From positions 1 through 64,000 of the forward strand of contig JAMWZC010000008.1 in NCBI GenBank assembly GCA_024304985.1: a DNA stretch of 64,000 bases, in the 5' to 3' direction. Positions 44,053-53,188 of the stretch are shown in pieces. Each line of letters begins with the position of its first letter. Position 1 is the first letter of the stretch. Source of the stretch: Paracoccaceae bacterium (GTDB lineage Bacteria > Pseudomonadota > Alphaproteobacteria > Rhodobacterales > Rhodobacteraceae). The notes under the pieces were generated by a model. That model was not told the DNA's origin. It worked only from the letters and a program-made list of their open reading frames with translations, and made no database searches. A program made the position numbers and the translations under genes.

Positions 44053-45093
44053 TCACGCCGCACGGGCGCTGAATTTGTGGCGCTTCGCCAGCCAGGTCTC
44101 GGCAAAGCGCAGCACCTCGTCTTCGGTCGTCTGTGGCGACAGCGAGACGCGGATCGCGCCCCCGGCCACATCGTCGTCATATCCCATCGCGCGCAACACG
44201 CGGCTGGCGCGGACCTTGCCGCTGGAACAGGCCGATCCCGCCGAGACGGCAAACCCTGCCAGATCCATCTGCATCACCTGCGTCTCGCCCTTCCAGCCGG
44301 GTGTCGCGATGCAAGAGGTGTTCGGCAATCGATCCACATCCCTACCTGGAAAAATAGTATCGGGCGCTCCGGCCTCAATGGCCTTTTCTAGAATATTTCT
44401 AAGTTCCGCAACCCGCGCCCAGACTCCATCGGCCAGATCACGCGCGGCCGCCTCGGCCGCGGCCCCGAACCCGGCGATGCCGATGATGTTCTCGGTCCCG
44501 GCGCGCCGCCCCTGTTCCTGACCGCCACCGCGCAACTGTGCGGCAAGGTCCGTGCCCCGCCGGATCACCAGCGCACCAATGCCCTTGGGACCACCCAGCT
44601 TATGCGCCGAGACCAGCGCCATGGTGACACCCGTCCAGTTGAAGGCCAGCGGCAGCTTGCCGAACCCTTGGGTCATGTCCGACACGGCCAATCCTTCAGG
44701 CAAGCTCTGGATCACACCGGTTTCCGAATTGGCCAGTTGCAGCGTCGATCGCGCGGGATCGCTCACCGTCACCAGACCCGAACGATCCACCGCCAGATCG
44801 GTCGCGACCCAGGCCGCCACCGCCTCATGCTCGATCTCGGCCCCTTGCAAGCCGCGCCCCGCCAAGGCCAGTGCCGCCGCCTCGGTCGCGCCCGAGGTGA
44901 AGATCACATCCGCCCCATCCGCCCCCAAGGCCGCCGCCACCTGCGCGCGCGCCGCCTCGACCAGCGACTTGGCCGCGCGCCCTTCGGCATGCACGGATGA
45001 CGGATTGCCCACCACATCCATCGCACGCAACATCGCCACCCGCGCCTCGGGGCGCAGCGGGGTCGTCGCGTTATGATCCAGATAGGCGCGCAA
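44053..45093 (-). CDS. iscS: Cysteine desulfurase, short IscS/NifS-type, in the suf operon
   Basis: 346 residues, about 55 shorter than IscS. N-terminus YLDHNATTPL, PLP lysine K165 in LVSAHKLGGPKG and the catalytic cysteine in SAGSACSSGKV are intact. The shortening is in the region between residues 85 and 160, where the substrate-domain strands are compressed. The start is a TTG at 45093, seven bases after AAGGA; no ATG or GTG fits. Together with sufS at the operon end, the operon encodes two desulfurases of different groups, as in other Rhodobacterales. 40 bases after iscR. Confidence 0.9.
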   Translation of the reverse strand: MRAYLDHNATTPLRPEARVAMLRAMDVVGNPSSVHAEGRAAKSLVEAARAQVAAALGADGADVIFTSGATEAAALALAGRGLQGAEIEHEAVAAWVATDLAVDRSGLVTVSDPARSTLQLANSETGVIQSLPEGLAVSDMTQGFGKLPLAFNWTGVTMALVSAHKLGGPKGIGALVIRRGTDLAAQLRGGGQEQGRRAGTENIIGIAGFGAAAEAAARDLADGVWARVAELRNILEKAIEAGAPDTIFPGRDVDRLPNTSCIATPGWKGETQVMQMDLAGFAVSAGSACSSGKVRASRVLRAMGYDDDVAGGAIRVSLSPQTTEDEVLRFAETWLAKRHKFSARAA

Positions 45094-45102
45094 ACTTCAG
45101 TC

Positions 45103-45124
45103 CTTCATCGTTCCAAAAATACTC
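45103..45124. repeat. Dispersed intergenic motif, diverged copy
   Basis: CTTCATCGTTCCAAAAATACTC lies in the 40-base gap between iscR and iscS. It resembles the copies at 6045 and 56395 (T/C-rich start, then A-rich, then ATATCC/ATACTC), but with more differences. Confidence 0.35.
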
Positions 45125-45133
45125 AAATCCTCC

Positions 45134-45601
45134 TTACGCCTCATCCACCACAGGCATGGAGAACAGCGACGGCACCGCCGGACAGGGTGCCAGATCGTTT
45201 CGCACCACATCCGACAGGCGAGTCTGATGCAGATAGACATAGACATGGGCGCTCAGGCCCTCCCACAGGCGGTTCGTCACCGACTGGGCCCGCGAGCCGG
45301 ACACGGCCCCGCTGGCCCCCTCGCCCCGATGCATGGCGTCGACGGTCTCATCCACAGCGCCCAGAACCTCGACCACCCGGATCTCGCTGGCAGGACGCGA
45401 AAGACGATAGCCACCGCCCGGTCCTCGCACGGACTCGACCAAACCTTCGCGGCGCAGCTTCACGAAAAGCTGCTCGAGATAGGGCAAAGAGATGTCCTGC
45501 CGCTTCGAAATCTCGCTCAGCGTGACCAACGCGCCCTGCGGCTGCAACGCGATATCGGCCAGCGCGACCATGGCATAACGGCCTTTGGTGCTAAGTTTCA
45601 T
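45134..45601 (-). CDS. iscR: Rrf2 family regulator IscR (cysteine-poor Rhodobacterales type)
   Basis: 155 residues. Winged-helix domain with MKLSTKGRYAMVALADIA and LPYLEQLFVKLRREGLVESVRGPGGGY. The cluster loop that in E. coli holds C92, C98 and C104 reads AMHRGEGASGAVSGSRA here and has no cysteine; the only cysteine of the protein is C140. Rhodobacter sphaeroides IscR is known to ligate a cluster in a different way with a single conserved Cys, so the protein is probably still an iron/Fe-S sensor. Start at 45601 has AAGG eight bases upstream. First gene of the suf operon, under the promoter at 45705-45733. Confidence 0.92.
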   Translation of the reverse strand: MKLSTKGRYAMVALADIALQPQGALVTLSEISKRQDISLPYLEQLFVKLRREGLVESVRGPGGGYRLSRPASEIRVVEVLGAVDETVDAMHRGEGASGAVSGSRAQSVTNRLWEGLSAHVYVYLHQTRLSDVVRNDLAPCPAVPSLFSMPVVDEA

Positions 45602-45696
45602 TGGCTTGCCTTCGTGAACACATTGACGTGACGGGGTGCAGGGCTTATCTCGCTTGCACCCGGTCCGGCCGCGCAGTCGAATTGAGGCAGTCGGAT

Positions 45697-45711
45697 TTAG
45701 AAACGTTCTAA
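45697..45711. promoter_or_regulatory. Inverted repeat over the iscR -10 element (second operator candidate)
   Basis: TTAGAA-ACG-TTCTAA is a perfect 6-3-6 inverted repeat. It covers the proposed -10 hexamer (45705-45710) and the expected transcription start, a position typical of a repressor site. Confidence 0.5.
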
Positions 45712-45733
45712 GGTGCTTGAGCAAATTCGTCAA
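45705..45733 (-). promoter_or_regulatory. Promoter of the iscR-suf operon
   Basis: On the minus strand TTGACG (-35, 45733-45728) and TAGAAC (-10, 45710-45705) are separated by exactly 17 bases, close to the sigma-70 consensus and clearly the best promoter in the gap. Transcription would start near 45698 and leave a leader of about 95 bases before iscR. Confidence 0.65.
45718..45732. promoter_or_regulatory. Iron-Rhodo box (TGA-N9-TCA) at the iscR promoter
   Basis: TGA-GCAAATTCG-TCA fits the TGA-N9-TCA motif predicted upstream of iron-regulated genes in Rhodobacterales; the arms extend to CTTGA/TCAAG (45716-45734). It covers most of the -35 element and the first part of the spacer, so a bound regulator (IscR or another iron-responsive factor) would block RNA polymerase. 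Confidence 0.6.
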
Positions 45734-45772
45734 GATTAATTGCCGCACCCATGCAGGAGACATGAACCCACC

Positions 45773-46429
45773 ATGCCCGAGGTTATATTTCCCGGCCCCG
45801 AAGGCCGGCTCGAAGGCCGGTATCACCCGCAGAAGGAACGTGACGCCCCCATCGCCATCGTGCTTCATCCCCACCCGCAGTTCGGCGGGACGATGAACAA
45901 CAAGGTCGTCTACAATCTGCATTACGCCTTCTACAACATGGGCTTCACCGTGCTCCGGTTCAATTTCCGCGGCGTCGGACGCAGCCAGGGTGAGTATGAT
46001 CAGGGTATCGGCGAACTGTCGGACGCCGCCTCGGCGCTGGATTACCTGCAGTCCATGAACAACAATTCCAAGCATTGCTGGGTTGCGGGCTTTTCCTTCG
46101 GGGCCTGGATCGGGATGCAGCTTCTGATGCGCCGCCCCGAGATCACGGGGTTCATCTCGGTGGCACCGCCCGCGAATATGTATGACTTCTCGTTCCTTGC
46201 GCCCTGCCCGGCCTCGGGTCTGGTGATCAACGGGACCGCCGACCGCGTCGCACCACCCGCCGATACGACCAGCCTTGTCAGCAAGTTGCATGAACAGCGC
46301 GGCATCACCATCACCCACGAACAGATCGAAGGGGCCGGCCATTTCTTTGACGGTCCCGGACAGATGGAACAGATGATCGGTTCGGTTTCGGACTATGTGA
46401 AGCGCCGCCTCACGGAAAGTTCGCGGTGA
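45773..46429 (+). CDS. Alpha/beta hydrolase (COG2945-like)
   Basis: 218 residues. The alpha/beta hydrolase fold is seen in IAIVLHPHPQFGGTMNN, VLRFNFRGVGRSQG, nucleophile elbow VAGFSFGAWIG (Gly-Phe-Ser-Phe-Gly, Ser near residue 106), LVINGTADRVAPP with the acid and IEGAGHFFDG with the histidine. The substrate is unknown. Start at 45773 (MPEVIFPG) fits the family although GGAG is 13 bases away; an out-of-frame ATG eleven bases earlier sits better to it but gives no family match. Divergent from iscR; followed four bases later by a small gene. Confidence 0.85.
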   Translation: MPEVIFPGPEGRLEGRYHPQKERDAPIAIVLHPHPQFGGTMNNKVVYNLHYAFYNMGFTVLRFNFRGVGRSQGEYDQGIGELSDAASALDYLQSMNNNSKHCWVAGFSFGAWIGMQLLMRRPEITGFISVAPPANMYDFSFLAPCPASGLVINGTADRVAPPADTTSLVSKLHEQRGITITHEQIEGAGHFFDGPGQMEQMIGSVSDYVKRRLTESSR

Positions 46430-46433
46430 TCCC

Positions 46434-46676
46434 ATGGGCGTGACCGAGGATCTGGCTGACGCCCTGGCCCGCGACGTGCTGGAAGCCGTCGAAAAGACCG
46501 GCGACGACACGCTGATCGACGCAATTGCCAAGACGCTGGGCACCTCGTCCAGCGTGACTCAGGATGCGTTCATGACCTCGATCCGCGTCCGCACCGCTGA
46601 GGCGCGGGCGCGCAAACTGCTGACCGAGCGGCTCAGGAAAGCCATGGCTGACCGCAAGGCCGACACCCCGCAATGA
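46434..46676 (+). CDS. Small helical protein of unknown function
   Basis: 80 residues, acidic N-terminal half and basic C-terminal half, predicted all-helical (DLADALARDVLEAVEKTGDDTL, then TAEARARKLLTERLRKAMADR). No cysteine, no membrane segment. It begins four bases after the hydrolase and its stop overlaps the HD gene start by four bases, so it is expressed with both. I do not recognise the family. Confidence 0.65.
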   Translation: MGVTEDLADALARDVLEAVEKTGDDTLIDAIAKTLGTSSSVTQDAFMTSIRVRTAEARARKLLTERLRKAMADRKADTPQ

Positions 46677-47248
46677 CCGCGCGGCTGGATGCGCAGATGG
46701 CCTTTCTGAACGAGGCCTGCCGCCTCAAGTCGGTGAACCGCGCCACGCCGCTCTGTGACGGATCAAGACCCGAGAATTCCGGAGAGCACAGCTGGCATAT
46801 CGCCCTCTATGCCCTTGTTCTGGCGGAACAAGCACCCGCGGGCGTCAAAATCGACCGCGTGATCCGGATGCTGCTGATCCATGATCTGGTCGAGATCGAC
46901 GCAGGCGATGCTCCGGTCTACGGCAACCATGACAAAGCTGCCCTGGAACTGGCCGAATCCGCTGCCGCCGATCGTATCTTCGGCCTGCTGCCCGCCGATC
47001 AAGCCGCAGATCTGCGCGCGCTCTGGGATGAATTCGAGGCGAACCAAACCCCCGACGCCCGCTTTGCGAAATCGCTGGACCGGTTCCAGCCCCCGAACCA
47101 GAACCTTGTCGCAGGCGGCGGAAGCTGGACGGACTATGACGTCAGTTACGATATGCTGGTTGATCGCGTGGGCCACAAGATAGCCCATGGCGCCCCCGGA
47201 TTGTGGGACTGGATCAATCCGCGCATACGGGCTTTTTTTGGCATTTAA
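46673..47248 (+). CDS. HD-domain phosphohydrolase (YfbR/5'-nucleotidase-like)
   Basis: 191 residues with the HD metal motif: H in ENSGEHSWHIALYAL, HD in LLIHDLVEIDAGD, and a distal aspartate in AKSLDRFQPPNQN. This layout (H...HD...D with EHSWH) is that of the HD_3/YfbR-like group, which hydrolyse 5'-deoxynucleotides or pyrimidine nucleotide derivatives. Exact substrate is unknown. Last gene of the hydrolase-small protein-HD operon; a 13-bp hairpin follows. Confidence 0.85.
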   Translation: MTARLDAQMAFLNEACRLKSVNRATPLCDGSRPENSGEHSWHIALYALVLAEQAPAGVKIDRVIRMLLIHDLVEIDAGDAPVYGNHDKAALELAESAAADRIFGLLPADQAADLRALWDEFEANQTPDARFAKSLDRFQPPNQNLVAGGGSWTDYDVSYDMLVDRVGHKIAHGAPGLWDWINPRIRAFFGI

Positions 47249-47262
47249 ACAAAAGTTTGATA

Positions 47263-47293
47263 CGTGATCTTGATGCAAAACATCAAGATCACG
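47263..47293. terminator. 13-bp perfect hairpin at the end of mfd
   Basis: CGTGATCTTGATG (47263-47275) pairs fully with CATCAAGATCACG (47281-47293) around CAAAA. It includes the mfd stop codon at 47289-47291. On the minus strand a T-rich stretch follows, so it probably terminates mfd; on the plus strand it follows the HD gene without a T-run. Confidence 0.65.
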
Positions 47294-50200
47294 ATGCCCC
47301 TGCCTTGCGCTTCTTCTCTGCCACAACTTTCTCGGCCAGTTCTTTGGCGATGGCGAAGGCCCCGCGGATCTTTTCTTTCTCCTGAGTCCAGTCGCGCTGC
47401 ACGATGATCTTGTTGTCGCGCACCTTGGCCAGCCCCTTTTGGTCGGTAATGAACTCGACCAAGCCCTGCGGGCTGGCGAATTTGTCATTGTGAAACTGGA
47501 TCGTCGCGCCTTTCGGCCCGCCATCCAGACGCGCGATCCCGGCCTTCTTGCACATCTCCTTGATCCGAACGATCAGCAGCAGCGTGTTCACCTCACGCGG
47601 CAAGGGCCCGAAGCGGTCGATCAACTCGGCGGCGAAGCCTTCAAGTTCAACTTTGGTATGCAAGTTGCTGAGACGACGATACAATCCCAGACGCACGTCC
47701 AGATCGGGCACATAATCCTCGGGGATCAGAACCGGCACACCAAGATTGATGGACGGCGCCCATTGTCCATCCTGATCGGACAGCCCCTCCATTTCGCCTG
47801 ACTTGATCTTGGCAATCGCATCCTCCAGCATCTGCTGGTAAAGCTCATATCCCACATCGCGCATCTGGCCCGACTGCTCCTCGCCCAGCAGGTTACCCGC
47901 GCCGCGAATGTCCAGATCCTGACTGGCCAGCGTGAAGCCCGCGCCCAGCGTATCAAGGCTACCCAGCACCCGCAGGCGCTTCTCGGCGGCAGGGGTCAGC
48001 TTGCCACGCGGTTTCGTTGTCAGATAGGCATAGGCGCGGGTCTTGGACCGCCCCACGCGTCCCCGGATCTGATAGAGTTGACTGAGGCCGAACATATCCG
48101 CGCGGTGGATGACCATCGTATTGGCCGTAGGGATATCCAGACCCGACTCGACAATGGTCGTGGCCAGCAACACATCATACTTGCCGTCATAGAAGGCGTT
48201 CATGCGGTCATCGAGTTCGCCCGCCGCCATCTGCCCATGCGCCACCACATAGGATACCTCGGGCACCTGCGTTTTCAGGAAATCCTCGATCTCGGGCAGG
48301 TCGCTGATCCGGGGCACGACAAAGAAACTCTGCCCGCCGCGATAATGTTCGCGCAGCAATGCCTCGCGAATCGTGACCGTGTCGAATTCCGACACATAGG
48401 TGCGGATCGACAACCGGTCTACCGGCGGGGTGCCGATGATCGAGAGGTCCCGCACACCGGACAGCGACAGCTGCAACGTGCGCGGAATGGGTGTCGCCGT
48501 CAGCGTCAACACATGGATATCACTGCGCAACTGCTTGAGCCGCTCTTTATGGCCCACACCGAAATGCTGTTCCTCGTCAATGATCAGCAGACCAAGGTTC
48601 TTGAAGCTGACGCCCTTGGCCAGAAGGGCATGCGTGCCCACCACGATATCCACCGTGCCGCGCGCGATCCCGTCACGGGTCGCCTGCGCATCCTTGGCGC
48701 TTACGAAGCGGGACAAGGCCCGCACCTCAAGGGGAAAGCCCCGGAAACGCTCGGCGAAGCTTTTGAAATGCTGCCGCGCCAGCAGGGTCGTGGGTGCGAT
48801 CACCGCTACCTGCACGCCGGACATCGCCGCCACAAAGGCCGCGCGCATCGCGACTTCGGTCTTGCCGAATCCCACATCACCGCAGATCAGCCGATCCATC
48901 GGATTGCCTGACCCCAGATCGGCCAGAACATCCTCGATCGCGCGCAACTGATCGTCGGTCTCCATGTACGGAAAGCGCGCGCTGAACGCTTCCCACGCGT
49001 GGTGCTGCGGCTCCAGCACGGGGGCGGATCGCAGGGCACGCTCGGCCGCCACGCGGATCAGGCGTTCGGCCATCTCGCGGATGCGTTCCTTCAGCCGCGC
49101 TTTCTTGGCCTGCCACGCGCCGCCGCCCAGTTTGTCCAGAAGCCCCTCTTCATGGCCAAACTTGCTAAGCAGTTCGATATTCTCGACCGGCAGGTAAAGC
49201 TTTGATCCTTCGGCATATTCCAGCGTCAGGCATTCGTGCGCCGCCCCCAGTGCCGTGACCACCTCAAGCCCCAGATAGCGGCCCACGCCGTGATCCACAT
49301 GCACCACCAGATCGCCGGGAGAGAGGCTTTGAGCCTCGGTCAGGAAATTTTCGGCCTTGCGGCGTTTCTTGGGCGCGCGGATCAAACGGTCGCCCAGAAC
49401 GTCCTGTTCGCTGATCACGGTCAGGCCATCGGCCTCGAACCCCTGATCCAATGGCCAGACCGCCAGATGCAGGCCATGCTTGCCGATCCCGCGCGCATCG
49501 CCAACATGAACCGAGCCGATCAGACCCTCATCGCTGATCAACCCGTCCAGTCGCTCGCGCGCCCCGTCCGAGAAGGACGCGATCAGCACCGGCCCCTTTT
49601 CCATCCGCGCCTTCACATGGGTGGCCAAAGCCGCAAAAAGGCTTAGGTTTTCCTGCTGGCGCTCAGGCGCGAATGTGCGCCCGATCCGCCCGCCTGCGTC
49701 GATCACCCCCGGTCCCGTGGCCTGCGCCAGCGGGTTGAACTGCATCACACGGGTCTGCGCCGTCGCCGCCTCCCACGCGGCATCGTCCAGATACAGAAGT
49801 CCCGGCGGCACGGGTTTGTAAACGGTATCCATCCGCCCCTTCTGGGTCATGGCCAGCCGCCGCGTCTCGTATTGATCAGCGATACTGTCCCAGCGGGCCA
49901 GTCGCGTGGGCGTGACCTGATCGTCCTGCGTGACGGTCGCTTGCGGCAGATAGTCGAAGATCGTCTCCAGCCGGTCATGGAAGAACGGCAGCCAATGTTC
50001 GATCCCGGCATGTTTGCGCCCTGCGCTCACGGCCTCATAAAGCGGATCATCGGTGCCTGCCGCGCCGAATTCGATCCGGTAATTCTGCCGGAACCGGGTA
50101 ATCGCGGCCTCGTCCAGAATGACTTCGGACACGGGGGCAAGCTCGACAAGATCCAGCTTTTCGGTGGTGCGCTGGGTCGCCGCATCAAAGCGTCGTGCCC

Positions 50201-50750
50201 CGTCCAGCACATCGCCGAACAGATCCAGCCGCACCGGGCCACCTTCGCCGGGCGGATAGATGTCGATGATCCCGCCGCGGATCGCGTAATCACCCGGCTC
50301 CATCACCGTCGGCGCTTGCGAGAAACCAATGCGAACCAGAAAGTTGCGCAACGCAGCTTCATCAAGCCGCCCCCCCACGCGGGCAGAGAACGCCGCCTCG
50401 CGCAGCACGTCGCGCGCAGGCAACCGCTGCATGGCCGCACTGATTGTTGTCAGCAGGACGAACCGGTCCGGCATCCCGTGCACCAACCCGGCCAGAGTCG
50501 CCATTCGGGTGGCCGAGATATCGGCATTCGGGCTGACGCGGTCATAAGGCAGACAATCCCACGCGGGAAAGGTGATGACCGGCATCTCGGGTGCAAAGAA
50601 CCGCAAGGCCGCCTGCATCGCCGCCAACCGCTTGTCGTCGCGCGCCACATGGATAACGGGCGCCCCGCGGCGCTCGATCTCCTTGAGGATCAGCCTTGCG
50701 TCAAATCCTTCGGGTGCACCGCCAACGGTAAGGCGTAACTGGTCTGTCAT
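47289..50750 (-). CDS. mfd: Transcription-repair coupling factor Mfd
   Basis: 1153 residues, full length. N-terminal UvrB-like domains, the RNA-polymerase-interacting domain (about 480-560, LSPGDLVVHVDHGVGRYLGLE), the SF2 translocase with Walker A CGDVGFGKTEVA, DEEQ box LLIIDEEQHFGVGHKE and LTLTATPIPRTLQLS, the second RecA lobe with VGRSKTRAYAYL, and the C-terminal inhibitory domain. It removes stalled RNA polymerase and recruits UvrA to lesions. Starts nine bases after a membrane-protein gene on the same strand. Confidence 0.97.
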   Translation of the reverse strand: MTDQLRLTVGGAPEGFDARLILKEIERRGAPVIHVARDDKRLAAMQAALRFFAPEMPVITFPAWDCLPYDRVSPNADISATRMATLAGLVHGMPDRFVLLTTISAAMQRLPARDVLREAAFSARVGGRLDEAALRNFLVRIGFSQAPTVMEPGDYAIRGGIIDIYPPGEGGPVRLDLFGDVLDGARRFDAATQRTTEKLDLVELAPVSEVILDEAAITRFRQNYRIEFGAAGTDDPLYEAVSAGRKHAGIEHWLPFFHDRLETIFDYLPQATVTQDDQVTPTRLARWDSIADQYETRRLAMTQKGRMDTVYKPVPPGLLYLDDAAWEAATAQTRVMQFNPLAQATGPGVIDAGGRIGRTFAPERQQENLSLFAALATHVKARMEKGPVLIASFSDGARERLDGLISDEGLIGSVHVGDARGIGKHGLHLAVWPLDQGFEADGLTVISEQDVLGDRLIRAPKKRRKAENFLTEAQSLSPGDLVVHVDHGVGRYLGLEVVTALGAAHECLTLEYAEGSKLYLPVENIELLSKFGHEEGLLDKLGGGAWQAKKARLKERIREMAERLIRVAAERALRSAPVLEPQHHAWEAFSARFPYMETDDQLRAIEDVLADLGSGNPMDRLICGDVGFGKTEVAMRAAFVAAMSGVQVAVIAPTTLLARQHFKSFAERFRGFPLEVRALSRFVSAKDAQATRDGIARGTVDIVVGTHALLAKGVSFKNLGLLIIDEEQHFGVGHKERLKQLRSDIHVLTLTATPIPRTLQLSLSGVRDLSIIGTPPVDRLSIRTYVSEFDTVTIREALLREHYRGGQSFFVVPRISDLPEIEDFLKTQVPEVSYVVAHGQMAAGELDDRMNAFYDGKYDVLLATTIVESGLDIPTANTMVIHRADMFGLSQLYQIRGRVGRSKTRAYAYLTTKPRGKLTPAAEKRLRVLGSLDTLGAGFTLASQDLDIRGAGNLLGEEQSGQMRDVGYELYQQMLEDAIAKIKSGEMEGLSDQDGQWAPSINLGVPVLIPEDYVPDLDVRLGLYRRLSNLHTKVELEGFAAELIDRFGPLPREVNTLLLIVRIKEMCKKAGIARLDGGPKGATIQFHNDKFASPQGLVEFITDQKGLAKVRDNKIIVQRDWTQEKEKIRGAFAIAKELAEKVVAEKKRKAGAS

Positions 50751-50759
50751 GGCAGGCGA

Positions 50760-51305
50760 TTATCCAAGCGGTCTGATAAGATGTTCGGGCATCATATGGG
50801 CGAGGTTCTGATACATGCCCCAAAGCGCGGTGACGAAGATCGAGATCATCCCGATCACCTGTGTCATGAGCCGGTGCCGCATCAGGGCCTTGCGCAAGCC
50901 AGGCCCCGTCATCGCCTGAGCTTGCAGGCGACGGGCCAGACGCAGGCTCAGAAATCCGACGATCGACAGCGGAAAGAGCAGCAGAAAGATCGCCTGCGCC
51001 AGTTGGAACCCGTAGGCGAAGCCGCTCAGCCCCAGAAACGTCAAAAAGAACGTGCCGAAGGCGACGATCCCGATCCCCGAGACATCCGCGATATAGACAA
51101 GGCGGTTCGCATTGACGCGGACAATATCCTGAAGGTCGATTTCGGCTTGCCCCTGCTGCGACGCGGCGCGCTGGACAATGTCATAAGGCACGCCCATGAC
51201 CCAGAAACTGGCCGTGGACCACATGACCGCCAGCACGATCCAATACCACAAATTGGAGAAGGATCGCAGATTGATCACTTCGTTCAGAGTGCCGAACCAG
51301 TCCAA
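50760..51305 (-). CDS. Small membrane protein upstream of mfd (unknown function)
   Basis: About 181 residues with four membrane helices (about 18-38, 85-110, 112-135, 158-175) and a polar loop after the first (DIVQRAASQQGQAEIDLQDIVRVNANRLVYIADVSG). Homologues in Rhodobacterales are sometimes labelled as a SufBCD component, for which the sequence gives no support. The start is probably TTG at 51305, eight bases after AAAGGG; TTG at 51311 is too close. It may be cotranscribed with mfd. Confidence 0.7.
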   Translation of the reverse strand: MDWFGTLNEVINLRSFSNLWYWIVLAVMWSTASFWVMGVPYDIVQRAASQQGQAEIDLQDIVRVNANRLVYIADVSGIGIVAFGTFFLTFLGLSGFAYGFQLAQAIFLLLFPLSIVGFLSLRLARRLQAQAMTGPGLRKALMRHRLMTQVIGMISIFVTALWGMYQNLAHMMPEHLIRPLG

Positions 51306-51412
51306 AATCAATGCCCTTTACAACGCTTTCGCTTCCATAGCCGTGTCTTTGGGCAATTCCTACCCTTGAGATGCGCCAATATCCATGCCACGCATGCAGG
51401 GTGACCACATGA

Positions 51413-52426
<1,014 letters not shown>

Positions 52427-52584
52427 TCGCCTCCCGGTGGCGAAACCCCGCCGGGAAGCGCTTGGCGTGAACCATTTGCCACAAGAGTTGGTGACATGAG
52501 GCTGATTTGCCTCTATATTCAGCGCATATCCGGAGATGACAAAACATCCGGACCTGACAGCAGCATAACAAACAGGCAATATAC

Positions 52585-53145
52585 ATGACCCAGATGAGCA
52601 GACGGACATTCACGTTGAGCGCCCTTGCCGGCGTCAGCGTCACCGCAGCCTGCGGCAACGGGATCGGCAGCCCCGGATCAGCGGTGATCGACAACCGGGT
52701 CGAAGCCACGCTGAATTATCTCTACAACACCTATCCCAATACGCGGGATCTGGCCGACAAATCGGTGGGCCAGCTTGTGATGCCTCTGATCACCGAGGCA
52801 GGTTTCGGCTTTGGTGGCGGCTATGGTCGCGGCGCGCTGCGCGTCAACGGGATCACGGTGGATTACTACTCGGCCACCAAAGGCAGTTTCGGCCTGCAGA
52901 TCGGTGCACAGCAATTCGCTCATGTTCTGTTCTTCATGACCGATGACGCGCTGCAACGCTTCCGCCGCTCCTCAGGCTGGGCGGCTGGTGCTGATGTGGG
53001 CTATGTGATCAACGATCAGGCCGACAACCTGCGGGCAGAAACCACCACCTCGACCTCGCCGGTTCTGGCGGTGATCTTCGGTCAGGCGGGTCTCATGGTC
53101 GGCGCCACGCTGGAAGGCGTGAAATACACCCGGATCATTCCCTGA
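52585..53145 (+). CDS. SYLF-domain (YSC84-like) lipoprotein
   Basis: 186 residues. Twin arginines at residues 6-7 and a lipobox VTAAC (Cys 23) indicate a Tat-exported lipoprotein. The rest is a SYLF domain: VIDNRVEATLNYLYNTYPNT, AGFGFGGGYGRGALRV, FGLQIGAQQFAHVLFFMTDD and VFGQAGLMVGATLEGVKYTRI. Eukaryotic SYLF domains bind phosphoinositides; bacterial roles are unknown. Two in-frame ATGs (52585, 52594) are possible; an AGG lies before the first. The 158 bases upstream contain nothing I can name beyond a TATATT. Confidence 0.85.
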   Translation: MTQMSRRTFTLSALAGVSVTAACGNGIGSPGSAVIDNRVEATLNYLYNTYPNTRDLADKSVGQLVMPLITEAGFGFGGGYGRGALRVNGITVDYYSATKGSFGLQIGAQQFAHVLFFMTDDALQRFRRSSGWAAGADVGYVINDQADNLRAETTTSTSPVLAVIFGQAGLMVGATLEGVKYTRIIP

Positions 53146-53156
53146 CGTCATGGCGC

Positions 53157-53177
53157 GGCGCGGGGTTCACCCGCGCC
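53157..53177. terminator. GC hairpin between convergent SYLF and usg genes
   Basis: GGCGCGGG-N5-CCCGCGCC, a perfect 8-bp stem 11 bases after the SYLF stop. There is no T-run on either side, so it is a weak terminator candidate. Confidence 0.4.
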
Positions 53178-53188
53178 TATGCCTTGGC

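Noticed and set aside
41575-44391. A 938-codon plus-strand open frame opposite FkbM and sufB
   Set aside because: It spans the sufB-FkbM boundary and mirrors their codon bias; no domain recognised.
45762-45896. An ATG directly after AGGAGAC, out of frame with the hydrolase
   Set aside because: The frame gives a short Pro/Arg/Ser-rich peptide; the hydrolase family N-terminus fits the ATG at 45773.
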